Source of the DNA: Myxococcales bacterium
GTDB taxonomy: Bacteria; Myxococcota_A; Polyangia; Polyangiales; Polyangiaceae
Assembly: GCA_903642325.1 (NCBI GenBank)
Contig: CAHJWM010000029.1
Coordinates: forward strand, 1-64,000
Direction of reading: 5' to 3'
Length of the DNA: 64,000 nt
Made by a program: the position numbers and the translations under genes
Shown: piece after piece, positions 54,683-63,056 of the stretch
Position numbering within the stretch: position 1 is the stretch's first letter
How the letters are laid out: each line of letters starts with the position of its first letter
Notes under the pieces: model-generated
What the model was told of the DNA's origin: nothing
Seen by the model: the letters and a program-made list of their open reading frames with translations, nothing else
The model's database searches: none

Positions 54683-55387
54683 ATGGCGAGCGAATCGAGC
54701 AAACCCGAACTGAAACGCGCGGACGCGCCCAGAGGCGCCGGGGTTCCGCGCCGGCCGAGCGCGGAGGAGCTGCCGCAGGCCATCGGCGGCCGGTTCTTGG
54801 TCGCAGCGCTAATTTTGGGCGCCCTGACCGTGATTCCCATGTCAGCCCTCGGAAACTGGTTCGAGCCCGCAGAGCCGCCGCCCACCGACACCGCCGCCTG
54901 GCAGACCGGCCAGAAGGCCACCGTGCGCTTGACCTTGGTGACCGCGGATGCGGCTTCTCTCACGTGTGCGTCTGCGCAAACCTTCGAGGGGCGTCATTGC
55001 GCGTTCAAGAGCGAGAACGAGCCTTGGCCGCGTGATCCGCAAGCGCCGCTCGACGACAACAAGGCGAACATCATTCAGCCGTACCGCACGTGGCTCGACA
55101 ACAAGCTCATCTTGGTCTCGGGAGTGTGGGCCAGCCCATCGCTGGCGATGCGCGTGCACAACGAGCCGGTCGGCAATTTGACGCCCGACAAGCTCGCGCG
55201 CTTCGTGGCCGAGTGCAAAGTCCACTTCGCGGGACCGATGGAGAAGCCGACCCTGCGCTGGCAGCCCGGCCAGGGTTGGAACAGCGAGCAGGCGACGCCG
55301 GTCGCGATCGCCGACTCATGTCAGGTCATCGAAGAGCCCTCGGCCGACTGTCCGTCGGGGCTGATCTGCTCCTTGCTGCGTCTCTGA
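54683..55387 (+). CDS. membrane-anchored protein of unknown function
   Basis: The 234-residue protein has a polar N-terminus, one membrane helix (FLVAALILGALTVIPMSALG) and a ~170-residue extracytoplasmic domain with several Cys (SLTCASAQTFEGRHC, VIEEPSADCPSGLICSLL) that could form disulfides. It ends in a leucine-rich tail. No family is recognised. It sits 37 bases before pgpA and may be in the same transcript. Confidence 0.65.
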   Translation: MASESSKPELKRADAPRGAGVPRRPSAEELPQAIGGRFLVAALILGALTVIPMSALGNWFEPAEPPPTDTAAWQTGQKATVRLTLVTADAASLTCASAQTFEGRHCAFKSENEPWPRDPQAPLDDNKANIIQPYRTWLDNKLILVSGVWASPSLAMRVHNEPVGNLTPDKLARFVAECKVHFAGPMEKPTLRWQPGQGWNSEQATPVAIADSCQVIEEPSADCPSGLICSLLRL

Positions 55388-55424
55388 TGTCGAGCATCGA
55401 AGTCAAGCCAAGGCGCCCACAGGG

Positions 55425-55907
55425 ATGACCGAATCCGACGCTCAACTGCGGGCCAAGGCCTCGCTTGCCGTGCGCGCGCTGTCCACCTGGTTTGGCTGCG
55501 GCGCGAACAAGCTCGCGCCCGGCACCGTGGGCTCTTTTGGTGCGATCCCCGTGCATCTCGGCTTGCGTTTATTGCCCGCTCCCATTCACTTGGCAGCCAT
55601 CGTCGGCATCACGGCCGTCGGCGTTTGGTCGTCGAACGAGATGGCCAAGGCCATGGGAGTCGAAGACCCGCAGTGCGTGGTGATCGACGAAGTCGCGGGC
55701 ACCCTACTGGCGATGGGTATGGTCCGCAGTCGGGGCGTCGGGGTGCAGGTGCTAGCGCTGGCGCTGTTCCGCCTGTTCGACGTCTGGAAGCCCGGCGTGA
55801 TCGACACCGTGCAAAACGCCAAGCCGGAGGGCGTCGGGATCATGGCCGACGACGTGCTGGCGGGACTCTTGGCCGGGGCACTGAGCTTCGTCGTTGCACG
55901 CGTGTAA
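55425..55907 (+). CDS. pgpA: phosphatidylglycerophosphatase A
   Basis: The 160-residue membrane enzyme removes phosphate from phosphatidylglycerol phosphate to give phosphatidylglycerol. Family motifs are FGCGANKLAPGTVGSFGAIP near the N-terminus, the acidic DPQCVVIDEVAGTLLAMGM and the C-terminal FRLFDVWKPGVIDTVQN with MADDVLAGLLAGALS. The protein has a few hydrophobic helices. It is convergent with a lipoprotein gene 10 bases away. Confidence 0.93.
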   Translation: MTESDAQLRAKASLAVRALSTWFGCGANKLAPGTVGSFGAIPVHLGLRLLPAPIHLAAIVGITAVGVWSSNEMAKAMGVEDPQCVVIDEVAGTLLAMGMVRSRGVGVQVLALALFRLFDVWKPGVIDTVQNAKPEGVGIMADDVLAGLLAGALSFVVARV

Positions 55908-55917
55908 AAGCAGCGCT

Positions 55918-56331
55918 TCAAGGCGATGGTCGCATCGCCACGACCCACAAGTAAAAATCGCTGCACGTATCGTTGTACACCGAGATCGTCTGATCCGTGA
56001 TGGCGGGCTGGGTGTCGTCCAAGTTCTTCAGCTCGGTGATATTGCCGGCGCTGGGCGCGAGCGTGCCGCGCTCGGAAAACGCGAGCCAAAACTGCACGGC
56101 GTAAGGAACCGCGCCCAGGCCGTGCTCGAACGTCAGCGTGCGCGCCGGCGGGAAGTATTGGTACGGCCCGCCAACGGGCGCGGAATGGTACGTATTGCCG
56201 TCGACTAGTGCCTTGCTCTGCGACACGATCACCGAATCGGCGTCACGCGAACAGGTGCTCGTGCGAGAGCACCCTACGCTGGCAAGGGCGAGCGCGGGGG
56301 CCAGTAGGAGCGCGTGGAGCAGCCCTCGCAT
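55918..56331 (-). CDS. predicted small lipoprotein
   Basis: The 137-residue protein has a signal sequence (LLHALLLAPALALASVGCSR; lipobox ASVGC). Its mature part has beta-type segments (PYAVQFWLAFSERGT, ITDQTISVYNDTCSDFYLWV) and a few cysteines. No family is recognised. Its ATG overlaps the stop of the upstream FGE-like gene by one base (TGATG), so the two are translationally coupled. Confidence 0.7.
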   Translation of the reverse strand: MRGLLHALLLAPALALASVGCSRTSTCSRDADSVIVSQSKALVDGNTYHSAPVGGPYQYFPPARTLTFEHGLGAVPYAVQFWLAFSERGTLAPSAGNITELKNLDDTQPAITDQTISVYNDTCSDFYLWVVAMRPSP

Positions 56332-57461
56332 CAGCGATAATCCCTGGCTTCGGCTCCGAGCAACGTGCCGCACAAGGTCTTGCACCGGATGTCCTTCTCG
56401 CTGCACGTACACTTGCCTTGCCTCTTCAGCTCGAGCTTCTCGAGCACCTGCGCCCTACTGAAGCCAGCGATACGCTCCACCCGCTCGAAGTCCCATTTGC
56501 CCTTGATCTGCTTTGGCGTGCGCGGCTCGGTCGCCTTGCCGTCCGCCTCCGCGCAGCAGCGAAAGCCGAGGAAGTAGTAATAAAACCCTTCATCATGGGT
56601 GTAGATCTTGGGCCGGCACTGGTTTCGCACGCCTTTGTACCACGGGCCTCCAGAGTGGACGCTGTCGAACCTGCCTCGAAAGTCGCTCGAATACGTCTCG
56701 CTCGCCACCACCTCGTCCGTATTGCCTGGAAGATCGGCCACCCCGTAGGCACTGATGCAACCGGGCTGGCTGCCGTTACGGACGCCCTTCCACAGCCGAG
56801 CGAGCTCATGCGGATCGCGCTCCGCGACCTTCTTCATGTTCGGTCCGTCCCATTCGACGTCGCCCAAGCACTTGCTCGTGTCTCGCACGTAGCCGTAGGG
56901 AAAGGGCAGCATCTCCGGCCCTTCGCAAGCGAGCGTCCACTCAGTCTCTGTGCACATGCGTTTGCCGACCGCAGCGCACTTCACCTCCGCCTGATGAAAG
57001 CGATTCATCACCTCCGGGCGTGCGCCCTTTTCATTGGGCCACGTATAGGTGTCCATGCAGTAACGCTTGTGCGCTTTTTCGCCCGAGCAGGTCGACTTGG
57101 CCTCGAACTCTTCACACACGGTCTTCTTGTTCGATTTGTCGTACCAACTCCTCTTGCATTCGAGATCGAGCTTGCTGCAGTAATCCCCATCGATGAGCTT
57201 CATACCGGCCGGGCAAGGGTCGCTGATTGCGGGCCGCGTGGCGTCGCTGTCGGTGCTCGTCGACGCGGATGTCGCGGGGGTTTCGCGCTCCGCTTTCGTT
57301 TCAGCAGCACGTGTCGGCAACGTTGGCCCCGTGGGCGGTTGCGATACCGGTGCGCGCACCGGCTCGCGATCGATGAGCTCGAGGCGCGTGCGGCCAGCGC
57401 ACCCGGTCAATATGCTCAGGCCAACGACGGACAAAGCTCCCGAAATAGCGGCGAATCGCAT
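56331..57461 (-). CDS. lipoprotein with formylglycine-generating-enzyme-like (SUMF1) domain, second copy
   Basis: The 376-residue protein starts at ATG 57461 and has a lipoprotein signal (SVVGLSILTGCAGRTRL; lipobox LTGC). A Pro/Thr linker follows. The domain has SUMF1-type segments (AEVKCAAVGKRMCTETEWTL, ACEGPEMLPFPYGY, GVADLPGNTDEVVASE, YYYFLGFRCCAEA) and many cysteines. It resembles the protein at 37275-38435 in kind. The activity cannot be deduced. It precedes the small lipoprotein gene (TGATG overlap) and is divergent from a metallophosphoesterase gene. Confidence 0.78.
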   Translation of the reverse strand: MRFAAISGALSVVGLSILTGCAGRTRLELIDREPVRAPVSQPPTGPTLPTRAAETKAERETPATSASTSTDSDATRPAISDPCPAGMKLIDGDYCSKLDLECKRSWYDKSNKKTVCEEFEAKSTCSGEKAHKRYCMDTYTWPNEKGARPEVMNRFHQAEVKCAAVGKRMCTETEWTLACEGPEMLPFPYGYVRDTSKCLGDVEWDGPNMKKVAERDPHELARLWKGVRNGSQPGCISAYGVADLPGNTDEVVASETYSSDFRGRFDSVHSGGPWYKGVRNQCRPKIYTHDEGFYYYFLGFRCCAEADGKATEPRTPKQIKGKWDFERVERIAGFSRAQVLEKLELKRQGKCTCSEKDIRCKTLCGTLLGAEARDYR

Positions 57462-57685
57462 GAGCGCAACGTAGTGCGCGCGCCTACATATCGCAAATTG
57501 CCACGGGTGCGCCGGCCGCGCGCCGGGTCGCCGCGCGGGGAAAGCAAACGCGCTGAACGCGAGCAGAAGCAATCCCTACGAAGCCCGTGAGACACGCCGC
57601 GAGGCGAATGCGCGACGCGTTCGAAAACTCGTGCACGGTGCTTGGTCTATCAAGACGCCGCAGGTTGGTTCGGCTAGGCTTTCCC

Positions 57686-58348
57686 ATGATGCTCCGACGT
57701 GCGGGTCTCATCGGCGACGTCCACTGTCAGGTCGCCCGCCTGCAGCAGGCGCTGGCACTTTTCCGGGGCTCGGGCGTGGACGCGGTACTGGCCGTGGGTG
57801 ACATCGCCGACGGTCCCGGCGATTTGACGGAGACATGCGCGGTCTTACAGCAAGCGGGCGTGCTCGCCGTCGCCGGCAATCACGAGCGCTGGCTACTCAA
57901 CAACGAGATGCGTGATCTGCCGGACGCGAATCAACTCGACCAGCTGGCGCCTCCGGTGCGGCGTTATCTCGGTTCATTGCCAAGGACACGTTTCTTCGAA
58001 AGCCCTCGGGGCACAGTTCTACTTTGCCACGGCTTGGGGGAAGACGACATGGGCTGCGTGCGTCCAGACGACGACGGCAAGGCGCTGCTCGAAAACACCG
58101 CGCTTCGGCAGCTGATTGCCAGCCGCGTGGCGCGCTTCGTCGTCAACGGCCACAGCCACCGGCCGATGCTGCGCACGGTCGACGGGCTCACGATCTTGAA
58201 CGCGGGCACGCTGCACCCCAAGCATCGCCCAGTCTGCTCGATCGCCGACTTCGAAAGCGGGCAGATGCAGCTCTACGACGTGGAGCTCACGAGGGTCAGG
58301 GCCGCCGAACAGTGGTCGTTCGAGCGCGGCTCGCGGCCCACTCAGTGA
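57686..58348 (+). CDS. metallophosphoesterase
   Basis: The ~220-residue protein has calcineurin-like metal motifs: GLIGDVHCQVARLQQAL (DxH), AVGDIADGPGD (GDxxD-like), VAGNHERWLLNNEM (GNHE) and VVNGHSHRPML (GHxH). It hydrolyses a phosphoester of unknown kind. ATG 57686 was chosen because the first metal motif lies 10 residues in; an ATG at 57689 follows directly. It is convergent with the desaturase gene, with two hairpins between them. Confidence 0.92.
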   Translation: MMLRRAGLIGDVHCQVARLQQALALFRGSGVDAVLAVGDIADGPGDLTETCAVLQQAGVLAVAGNHERWLLNNEMRDLPDANQLDQLAPPVRRYLGSLPRTRFFESPRGTVLLCHGLGEDDMGCVRPDDDGKALLENTALRQLIASRVARFVVNGHSHRPMLRTVDGLTILNAGTLHPKHRPVCSIADFESGQMQLYDVELTRVRAAEQWSFERGSRPTQ

Positions 58349-58381
58349 GCGGCGTGCGCCGCTCGGCTACGCCGTAGCCGA
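58347..58381. terminator. two tandem hairpins, bidirectional terminator
   Basis: GAGCGGCG-TG-CGCCGCTC (58347-58364) and TCGGCTAC-GCC-GTAGCCGA (58363-58381) are two perfect 8-base stems side by side. They lie between the stops of the convergent metallophosphoesterase and desaturase genes. The second is followed by CGGTTT on the plus strand. Confidence 0.7.
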
Positions 58382-58385
58382 CGGT

Positions 58386-59177
58386 TTACTCCGCGTCCGA
58401 AACGACGAGCGCTGAGGTTTTTCGCTCGCGAGGGTAGCGCGCGCGCTGCTCAGTCGCGATCTTGATTACGCCCACGGCGTCTAGACCGACGATCACGAAA
58501 TAGGTGGGATCGATCTCGAACCAGCGCGCGGCGAAACGCGGGCTCATCGAAAACTCGTGGTGATTGTTCTGGAACAGCTCGCCGGCCGTCAAAAAGTCGA
58601 TAGGCAGCATGTTGCGCGACACGTCTGCGCTCGCGAAATTGCGGTAGCCGTACCGGTGACCGCACCAATTGACGATCGCACCATGGATAGGACCCATGAC
58701 GAAGTGCGCCGGCAACAACAGAAACCACCAGAGGGACGGCGCAAACGCCAGGTACACGGAAGTATAAGCCGCGCCCCAAAGCACGCGCATCATCCAATTT
58801 TGGCCCAAGCGGTCGAGAGCGGGCCAGCTCGGCACCCCGCCGTCGAAACGTGGCTCTGGCTCTTCCCGGTGATAGGCGAACGCGTCGTAGCGCTTTTTGG
58901 TCGCCAACATCATGCTGAAGACGTTGCCGTAGTTCTCGGGCGAATGCGGATCCTTCTCCGTGTCGCTGTAGGCGTGGTGCATGCGGTGCAAGATCGCGTA
59001 GCCGCGCGGCGACAAGAAGCTCGAGCCCTGCGTGAGGTACGTAGCCAAGTGGAAGAACCGCTCCCAACCCTTGGACATCGTAAATTGCCGGTGCGCTCCG
59101 AAGCGATGCAAGAAGAACGTCTGGAAAAAGACCGACGACTGCCAATGCAGCACGAAGAATGCGAGGATGATGTACAT
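58386..59177 (-). CDS. fatty acid (acyl-CoA) desaturase
   Basis: The 263-residue membrane enzyme has the three His boxes of the diiron desaturases: FFLHRFGAHRQF (HxxxxH), ILHRMHHAYSD (HxxHH) and FQNNHHEFSM (NxxH/HH-type). It also has the motif FLTAGELFQNNHHEFSMSPR, close to the delta-9 type. Hydrophobic helices flank the boxes. It puts a double bond into acyl chains to tune membrane fluidity. Start is ATG 59177. It is divergent from purE. Confidence 0.93.
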   Translation of the reverse strand: MYIILAFFVLHWQSSVFFQTFFLHRFGAHRQFTMSKGWERFFHLATYLTQGSSFLSPRGYAILHRMHHAYSDTEKDPHSPENYGNVFSMMLATKKRYDAFAYHREEPEPRFDGGVPSWPALDRLGQNWMMRVLWGAAYTSVYLAFAPSLWWFLLLPAHFVMGPIHGAIVNWCGHRYGYRNFASADVSRNMLPIDFLTAGELFQNNHHEFSMSPRFAARWFEIDPTYFVIVGLDAVGVIKIATEQRARYPRERKTSALVVSDAE

Positions 59178-59265
59178 TCCGGTACTTACAAGCTAGCGCG
59201 CCCGCGGCCGCTCACCGGGTCATCCTTCCGTCATTTGGCGGCTCTGCGCAGCAATTTACGCGGCC

Positions 59266-59832
59266 ATGACTGGCTGCCAATCGCGCCTTGCAGGTTGCGC
59301 TCGGAAACACTACCTTCCCGCCCTCCTTTTGACCGAATCAAAGCAAAAACCGCTGGTCGGCCTGATCATGGGCTCGGAAAGCGACTGGGAGACCTTGTGT
59401 CATTGCGCTGACACGCTGAGCGAGCTCGGCGTCACGCATGAGGTACGCGTGGTTTCGGCTCACCGCACCCCCGACTTGATGTTCGAATACGCCGGCAGCG
59501 CCGAAGCCCGTGGGCTGGAAGTGATCATCGCGGGCGCGGGCGGTGCCGCTCACTTGCCAGGCATGGTGGCAGCCAAAAGTGCTCTGCCCGTGCTGGGCGT
59601 GCCGGTACAGAGTCGCGCCCTCAACGGTTTGGATTCGCTGCTTTCGATCGTGCAGATGCCGGCCGGAATCCCAGTCGCTACCCTCGCCATCGGCAAGGCG
59701 GGGGCGGTCAACGCCGCGCTCTTGGCCGCTGCCATCCTCGGCGCTCGCTATCCGACGATCCGCGACGCCTTGAAGCGCTTCCGCGCCGCACGCACGCAAA
59801 GTGTCCTCGATAAACCAGACCCCAGAAGCTGA
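59266..59832 (+). CDS. purE: N5-carboxyaminoimidazole ribonucleotide mutase
   Basis: This cytoplasmic enzyme of purine synthesis is encoded by up to 188 codons. The signature [14 protein letters not shown] and [20 protein letters not shown], followed by [20 protein letters not shown] and [20 protein letters not shown], identify it. Most PurE proteins are about 160-170 residues, so the TTG at 59329 (which gives 167 residues) may be the true start rather than ATG 59266. Its end overlaps the purK start by 32 bases. It is divergent from the desaturase gene. Confidence 0.95.
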   Translation: MTGCQSRLAGCARKHYLPALLLTESKQKPLVGLIMGSESDWETLCHCADTLSELGVTHEVRVVSAHRTPDLMFEYAGSAEARGLEVIIAGAGGAAHLPGMVAAKSALPVLGVPVQSRALNGLDSLLSIVQMPAGIPVATLAIGKAGAVNAALLAAAILGARYPTIRDALKRFRAARTQSVLDKPDPRS

Positions 59833-60940
59833 CGCGTCGATCCGCGTGGGCGTCTTGGGCGCCGGGCAGCTCGGGCGCATGCTCGCGCTCGCCGGCACGC
59901 CGCTCGATTGCCGGTTCGTGTTCGTCGATCCGAGCCCCGGTGCGCCGGCGGCCGCCCTCGGGCAGCACATCGCGTGCGAGTACACCGCGCCAGAGGGCTT
60001 GGCTGCGCTTGCCGCCTGCGACGTCGTCACGTACGAGTTCGAGAGCGTGCCCGTGGAGGCGGCCGACGCGCTCGCGGACCGCGTGCCCGTCTTTCCACCG
60101 CCCGCCGCCTTGCGGGTGGCCCAAGACCGCTTGTTGGAGAAGAGCGCGTTTCGTGATTTGGGCATTGCGACCGCGCCGTTCGAGCCGGTGAACAGCGAGG
60201 CGGAGCTCGCGCAAGCGGTGCTCAAGCTGGGCCTCCCCGCCGTCTTGAAAACGCGGCGCTTCGGCTACGACGGCAAAGGCCAGTTCGTCTTGAACGAGCC
60301 AGAGGACGTACCCATCGCATGGGCCGCCTTGCTCGGCGCGCCTTCGATCTTGGAAGGCTTCGTGCATTTCGAGCGCGAGCTCAGCTTGCTTGCAGCGCGC
60401 GGACGGAGCGGCGAAATTCGTTTCTACCCGTTGGTCGAAAATCAGCACGAACGCGGCATTCTGCGCAAAACCGTGGCGCCCGCCGCCGCCGTCTCTGCCG
60501 CGCTGCAGAGCGGGGCGGAGCTATCGGCGACACTGATCCTAGAGCGGCTGGCCTACGTGGGAGTCCTGGCGCTGGAGTTGTTTCAGGTGGAAAGCCGTCT
60601 CGTCGCCAACGAGATCGCGCCACGCGTCCATAACTCCGGTCATTTTTCGATCGAGGGCTCACGCACGAGCCAGTTCGAAAATCACATGCGCGCGATCCTC
60701 GGCTTGCCCCTCGGCGACACCGCCACGATCTCACCGAGCTGCATGCTGAACTTGGTCGGTAGCTTGCCGGAATCCGCGGCTGTGCTCGAAGTGCCCGATG
60801 CGCACCTCCACCTCTACGGCAAGGCCGCGCGCGCCGGCCGCAAAGTGGGGCACATCACCGTCCGCGGGGCGACCGAGAGCGAGCTCGCGGAGCGAGTCGC
60901 TATCTTGGAAGCCCTGCCCGGCGTGCGAGAAGCTCCATGA
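59801..60940 (+). CDS. purK: 5-(carboxyamino)imidazole ribonucleotide synthase
   Basis: The 379-residue ATP-grasp enzyme carboxylates aminoimidazole ribonucleotide, making the substrate of PurE. Motifs are [20 protein letters not shown] at the start, [29 protein letters not shown] and [20 protein letters not shown] followed by [20 protein letters not shown]. Start is GTG 59801, overlapping purE, so the two are coupled. Length is normal. Confidence 0.96.
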   Translation: MSSINQTPEADASIRVGVLGAGQLGRMLALAGTPLDCRFVFVDPSPGAPAAALGQHIACEYTAPEGLAALAACDVVTYEFESVPVEAADALADRVPVFPPPAALRVAQDRLLEKSAFRDLGIATAPFEPVNSEAELAQAVLKLGLPAVLKTRRFGYDGKGQFVLNEPEDVPIAWAALLGAPSILEGFVHFERELSLLAARGRSGEIRFYPLVENQHERGILRKTVAPAAAVSAALQSGAELSATLILERLAYVGVLALELFQVESRLVANEIAPRVHNSGHFSIEGSRTSQFENHMRAILGLPLGDTATISPSCMLNLVGSLPESAAVLEVPDAHLHLYGKAARAGRKVGHITVRGATESELAERVAILEALPGVREAP

Positions 60941-60993
60941 CTCGATCAGCCGGCGCTCGCTTCTCTCCAGGTTTCCCCTCGCTTGCGCGGGCC

Positions 60994-61617
60994 TCACAAC
61001 CGCCCCGCGTCCGCGACTAGCCGCTGAAGCTCGTCTTCGTCGTCCGTCCGGTAGTAGCCGCGAATCGCCAGAGAGCGATCGACAAGGACCAAATGCGAGC
61101 CATGGATGATGCCGCCGTTTTCCGCGTTGGGATCTGGTTTGCCGTCGAGCGCGAGCCGAAAGCCCTCGATCACCGTGCGTTTGACGACCGCAAGGTCGCC
61201 CGTCAAAAACGACCAGCTCTGTAAGTCGGCGCCATATCGGTGCGCGTAGGCGAGAAGCACGGCCGGGGTATCGTTTTCCGGATCCACACTGAAGCTGACC
61301 AGCGTCAGCGCCGGCTTCGTGCCACTGGTCGCGATCTGAAGCGCGCGCATGCGACGCGTAATGCGAGGACAAATTGTCGGACAGCGCGTGAAAAAAAACG
61401 CGGCCACCCAGACTTTGCCGCGCAGGCTTTGCTCGCTCACCGGGCGCGCTTGCTGATCTTGCAGCGCGAAGGCACCGACGTGGCCAAGCACCGGTAGCGG
61501 CTGAGCGCCGCGCCCACAAGCGCCAAAAGGAAGGGCCATCAGCAGCGCCAGGGCTGCCCATCGCCCGCTCGACCGTGCCGCGATTTTCTTGTTGGAGGCC
61601 CGCTGCGCGCGCTGCAT
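60994..61617 (-). CDS. SCO1/SenC-type copper chaperone (lipoprotein)
   Basis: The ~207-residue protein has a lipoprotein-type signal (WAALALLMALPFGACGRGA; lipobox FGAC). The thioredoxin-like domain carries the copper-binding CPTIC in FFFTRCPTICPRITRRM and the distal His in IHGSHLVLVDRS. It delivers copper to the CuA site of cytochrome c oxidase, consistent with the presence of ctaA. Start at ATG 61617 is a choice; ATG 61650 adds 11 residues. It is convergent with purK. Confidence 0.92.
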   Translation of the reverse strand: MQRAQRASNKKIAARSSGRWAALALLMALPFGACGRGAQPLPVLGHVGAFALQDQQARPVSEQSLRGKVWVAAFFFTRCPTICPRITRRMRALQIATSGTKPALTLVSFSVDPENDTPAVLLAYAHRYGADLQSWSFLTGDLAVVKRTVIEGFRLALDGKPDPNAENGGIIHGSHLVLVDRSLAIRGYYRTDDEDELQRLVADAGRL

Positions 61618-62126
61618 GCCGGGGTCTATAGCCGAAGCATGCGCCGCCATGACGCGTTGGCGGTCCGGTCCTTTTTTCCGCGCTCTGCGGGGAGATTAAG
61701 CTGTCGCTTTCCAGGCTGGGGGCCGAGCCCACAATGCGCGCGGCCAGATGCGGCGGTCACTTGGGGCCAACCAGGCGATTTCAGCGAGAAAGTTTGCCTG
61801 CCCGCGCACAACGGGTGTAGGGACTCGCCACACACGGCTCATGAGAGCCCAGAAAAAGGGGCCTCCATATGCGCTGGTTTCGAAAAATTTTGAATCGTCT
61901 CCGTTTTCCGCTACCCGCCGTTAGCTTCGGCTGACGCGGTCGACGGGCCTCCAGCCGGTCGCGCTGCGCGACGGGCCCAAACTGCCGCAAGCGTCCGCTG
62001 ACCGGGCGCAGGCAGCGAAGGTGGCCCCCGCCCCCCGCGCGTCCGAGCTGACGCCAGCTCTAGGCGTCGAAGACGCCCGTTCTGGCGTCTCACCGATTCC
62101 TTGGCACGCGGTGCTACGTTATCGCG
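61618..62126. other. intergenic region with nested inverted repeats
   Basis: The 509 bases between the SCO gene (minus) and the small conserved gene (plus) hold no clear gene. It contains a nested inverted repeat of GGCGTC/GACGCC elements at 62050-62089 and one possible very short frame at 61869-61934 (see findings). Promoters of both flanking genes should be here; no clear -35/-10 pair was recognised. Confidence 0.5.
62050..62089. repeat. nested inverted repeat of GGCGTC/GACGCC hexamers
   Basis: GACGCCAG (62050-62057) pairs with CTGGCGTC (62082-62089). Inside lie GGCGTC (62063-62068) and GACGCC (62072-62077), which pair with a 3-base spacer. In all, four half-sites alternate in orientation within 40 bases, ending 37 bases before the next start. 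It could be an operator, a cruciform or a terminator-like structure. Confidence 0.45.
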
Positions 62127-62594
62127 GTGGCGCGCCGTGTCTCCTTGCCCGTGAGTGACCTGTCCGGAAAACGTTCGCGCTCGATCGACGCGGTACGCGC
62201 GCGGCTGGGCGGGCGCGCACGTACCGATCCGCAGGCGGGGCGCGTGGTCTGTTTCATGGATACAGGCGCCAGCGGCGTGGTGCTGTACGGCCACGGCGAC
62301 GAGGTGCACGTGTTTTCGAATGCGGGCTGGGTGCGCCGCACCACCGCGGATGCCTTGAGTCACGTTCAGGAGCCCACGGCCGAGCTGCGCGCCGCCGCCA
62401 ACGACGTGCGCGTCTTCGCGGCGCTCGAAGAAGGCCAGCAGGTGCGGTTTCAAGATATCTCTGGCATGGCGCAAGGCACGCTGATCGAGAAGTGCCGCTA
62501 CGGCGCGGTGGTGCGCCGCGACGACGATACGGTGATGGGCGTCGGCTTTCGTCGTATCTGGCCGCTCGGTGATCCGAGCCGCGCTCCCAGCTGA
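62127..62594 (+). CDS. small protein of unknown function
   Basis: The 155-residue protein starts at GTG 62127. It has an Arg-rich N-terminus and a beta-rich domain: GRVVCFMDTGASGVVLYGHG, DEVHVFSNAGWVRRT, EEGQQVRFQDISGMAQGTLI, EKCRYGAVVRRDDDTVMGVG, FRRIWPLGD. The last half resembles SH3-like or Tudor-like small folds, but I do not recognise a family. No signal peptide is seen. It is followed 6 bases later by a small Cys-containing protein gene and may be in the same transcript. Confidence 0.65.
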   Translation: MARRVSLPVSDLSGKRSRSIDAVRARLGGRARTDPQAGRVVCFMDTGASGVVLYGHGDEVHVFSNAGWVRRTTADALSHVQEPTAELRAAANDVRVFAALEEGQQVRFQDISGMAQGTLIEKCRYGAVVRRDDDTVMGVGFRRIWPLGDPSRAPS

Positions 62595-62600
62595 GTCCGC

Positions 62601-62801
62601 GTGGCGGTCGCGGATCTCGAGCGCCGGGCGCGAGTCGGATTGTGCGCGACGTGCGTGCACGCTCGCATCATTCAATCGGGCAAAGGCAGCGAGTTCTGGC
62701 TTTGCGAAAAGAGCAAGAGCGACGCCCGCTTCCCCAAGTATCCCCCGCTGCCGGTTCGACGCTGTTTGGGCTTTGCCCACGCGGGCCCGACAACCTCGTG
62801 A
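62601..62801 (+). CDS. small Cys-rich protein of a conserved bacterial family
   Basis: The 66-residue protein is short but has a recognisable pattern: GLCATCVHARIIQSGKGSEF, then WLCEKSKSD, then FPKYPPLPVRRCLGF. Four Cys suggest a zinc site, and the FPKYPxLPV motif occurs, by memory, in a conserved family of small proteins in diverse bacteria. Function is unknown to me. It starts at GTG 62601, 6 bases after the stop of the upstream gene. Confidence 0.75.
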   Translation: MAVADLERRARVGLCATCVHARIIQSGKGSEFWLCEKSKSDARFPKYPPLPVRRCLGFAHAGPTTS

Positions 62802-63043
62802 AATCCTGCTCTGTCATTCGCCGCCACGGCGCGCGAGCTTCGGCGCTCGCCCTCGGTATGGAAGAAGGCGCGGCGTTGGGGCCGCTCGTCCGACGCGAGC
62901 AGGAAATCTCGAGGCAACACCAGCGATACGCCAGCGACCATCTTTCGCCACTTCGCGCCTAGCGAAACCAAGTCGTCACATTCGTCACGCCTTTGGCGGA
63001 TGTACGTGAGCGAAAGCGAACACACGTGCATGCAGCGCGTGCG

Positions 63044-63049
63044 TATAAT
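63044..63049 (+). promoter_or_regulatory. TATAAT, possible -10 box of a leaderless transcript
   Basis: A perfect TATAAT lies 7 bases before ATG 63057. If it is a real -10 box, transcription would begin at about the start codon. No good -35 partner was seen, and in this GC-rich DNA a chance hit cannot be excluded. Confidence 0.3.
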
Positions 63050-63056
63050 TACAGGA

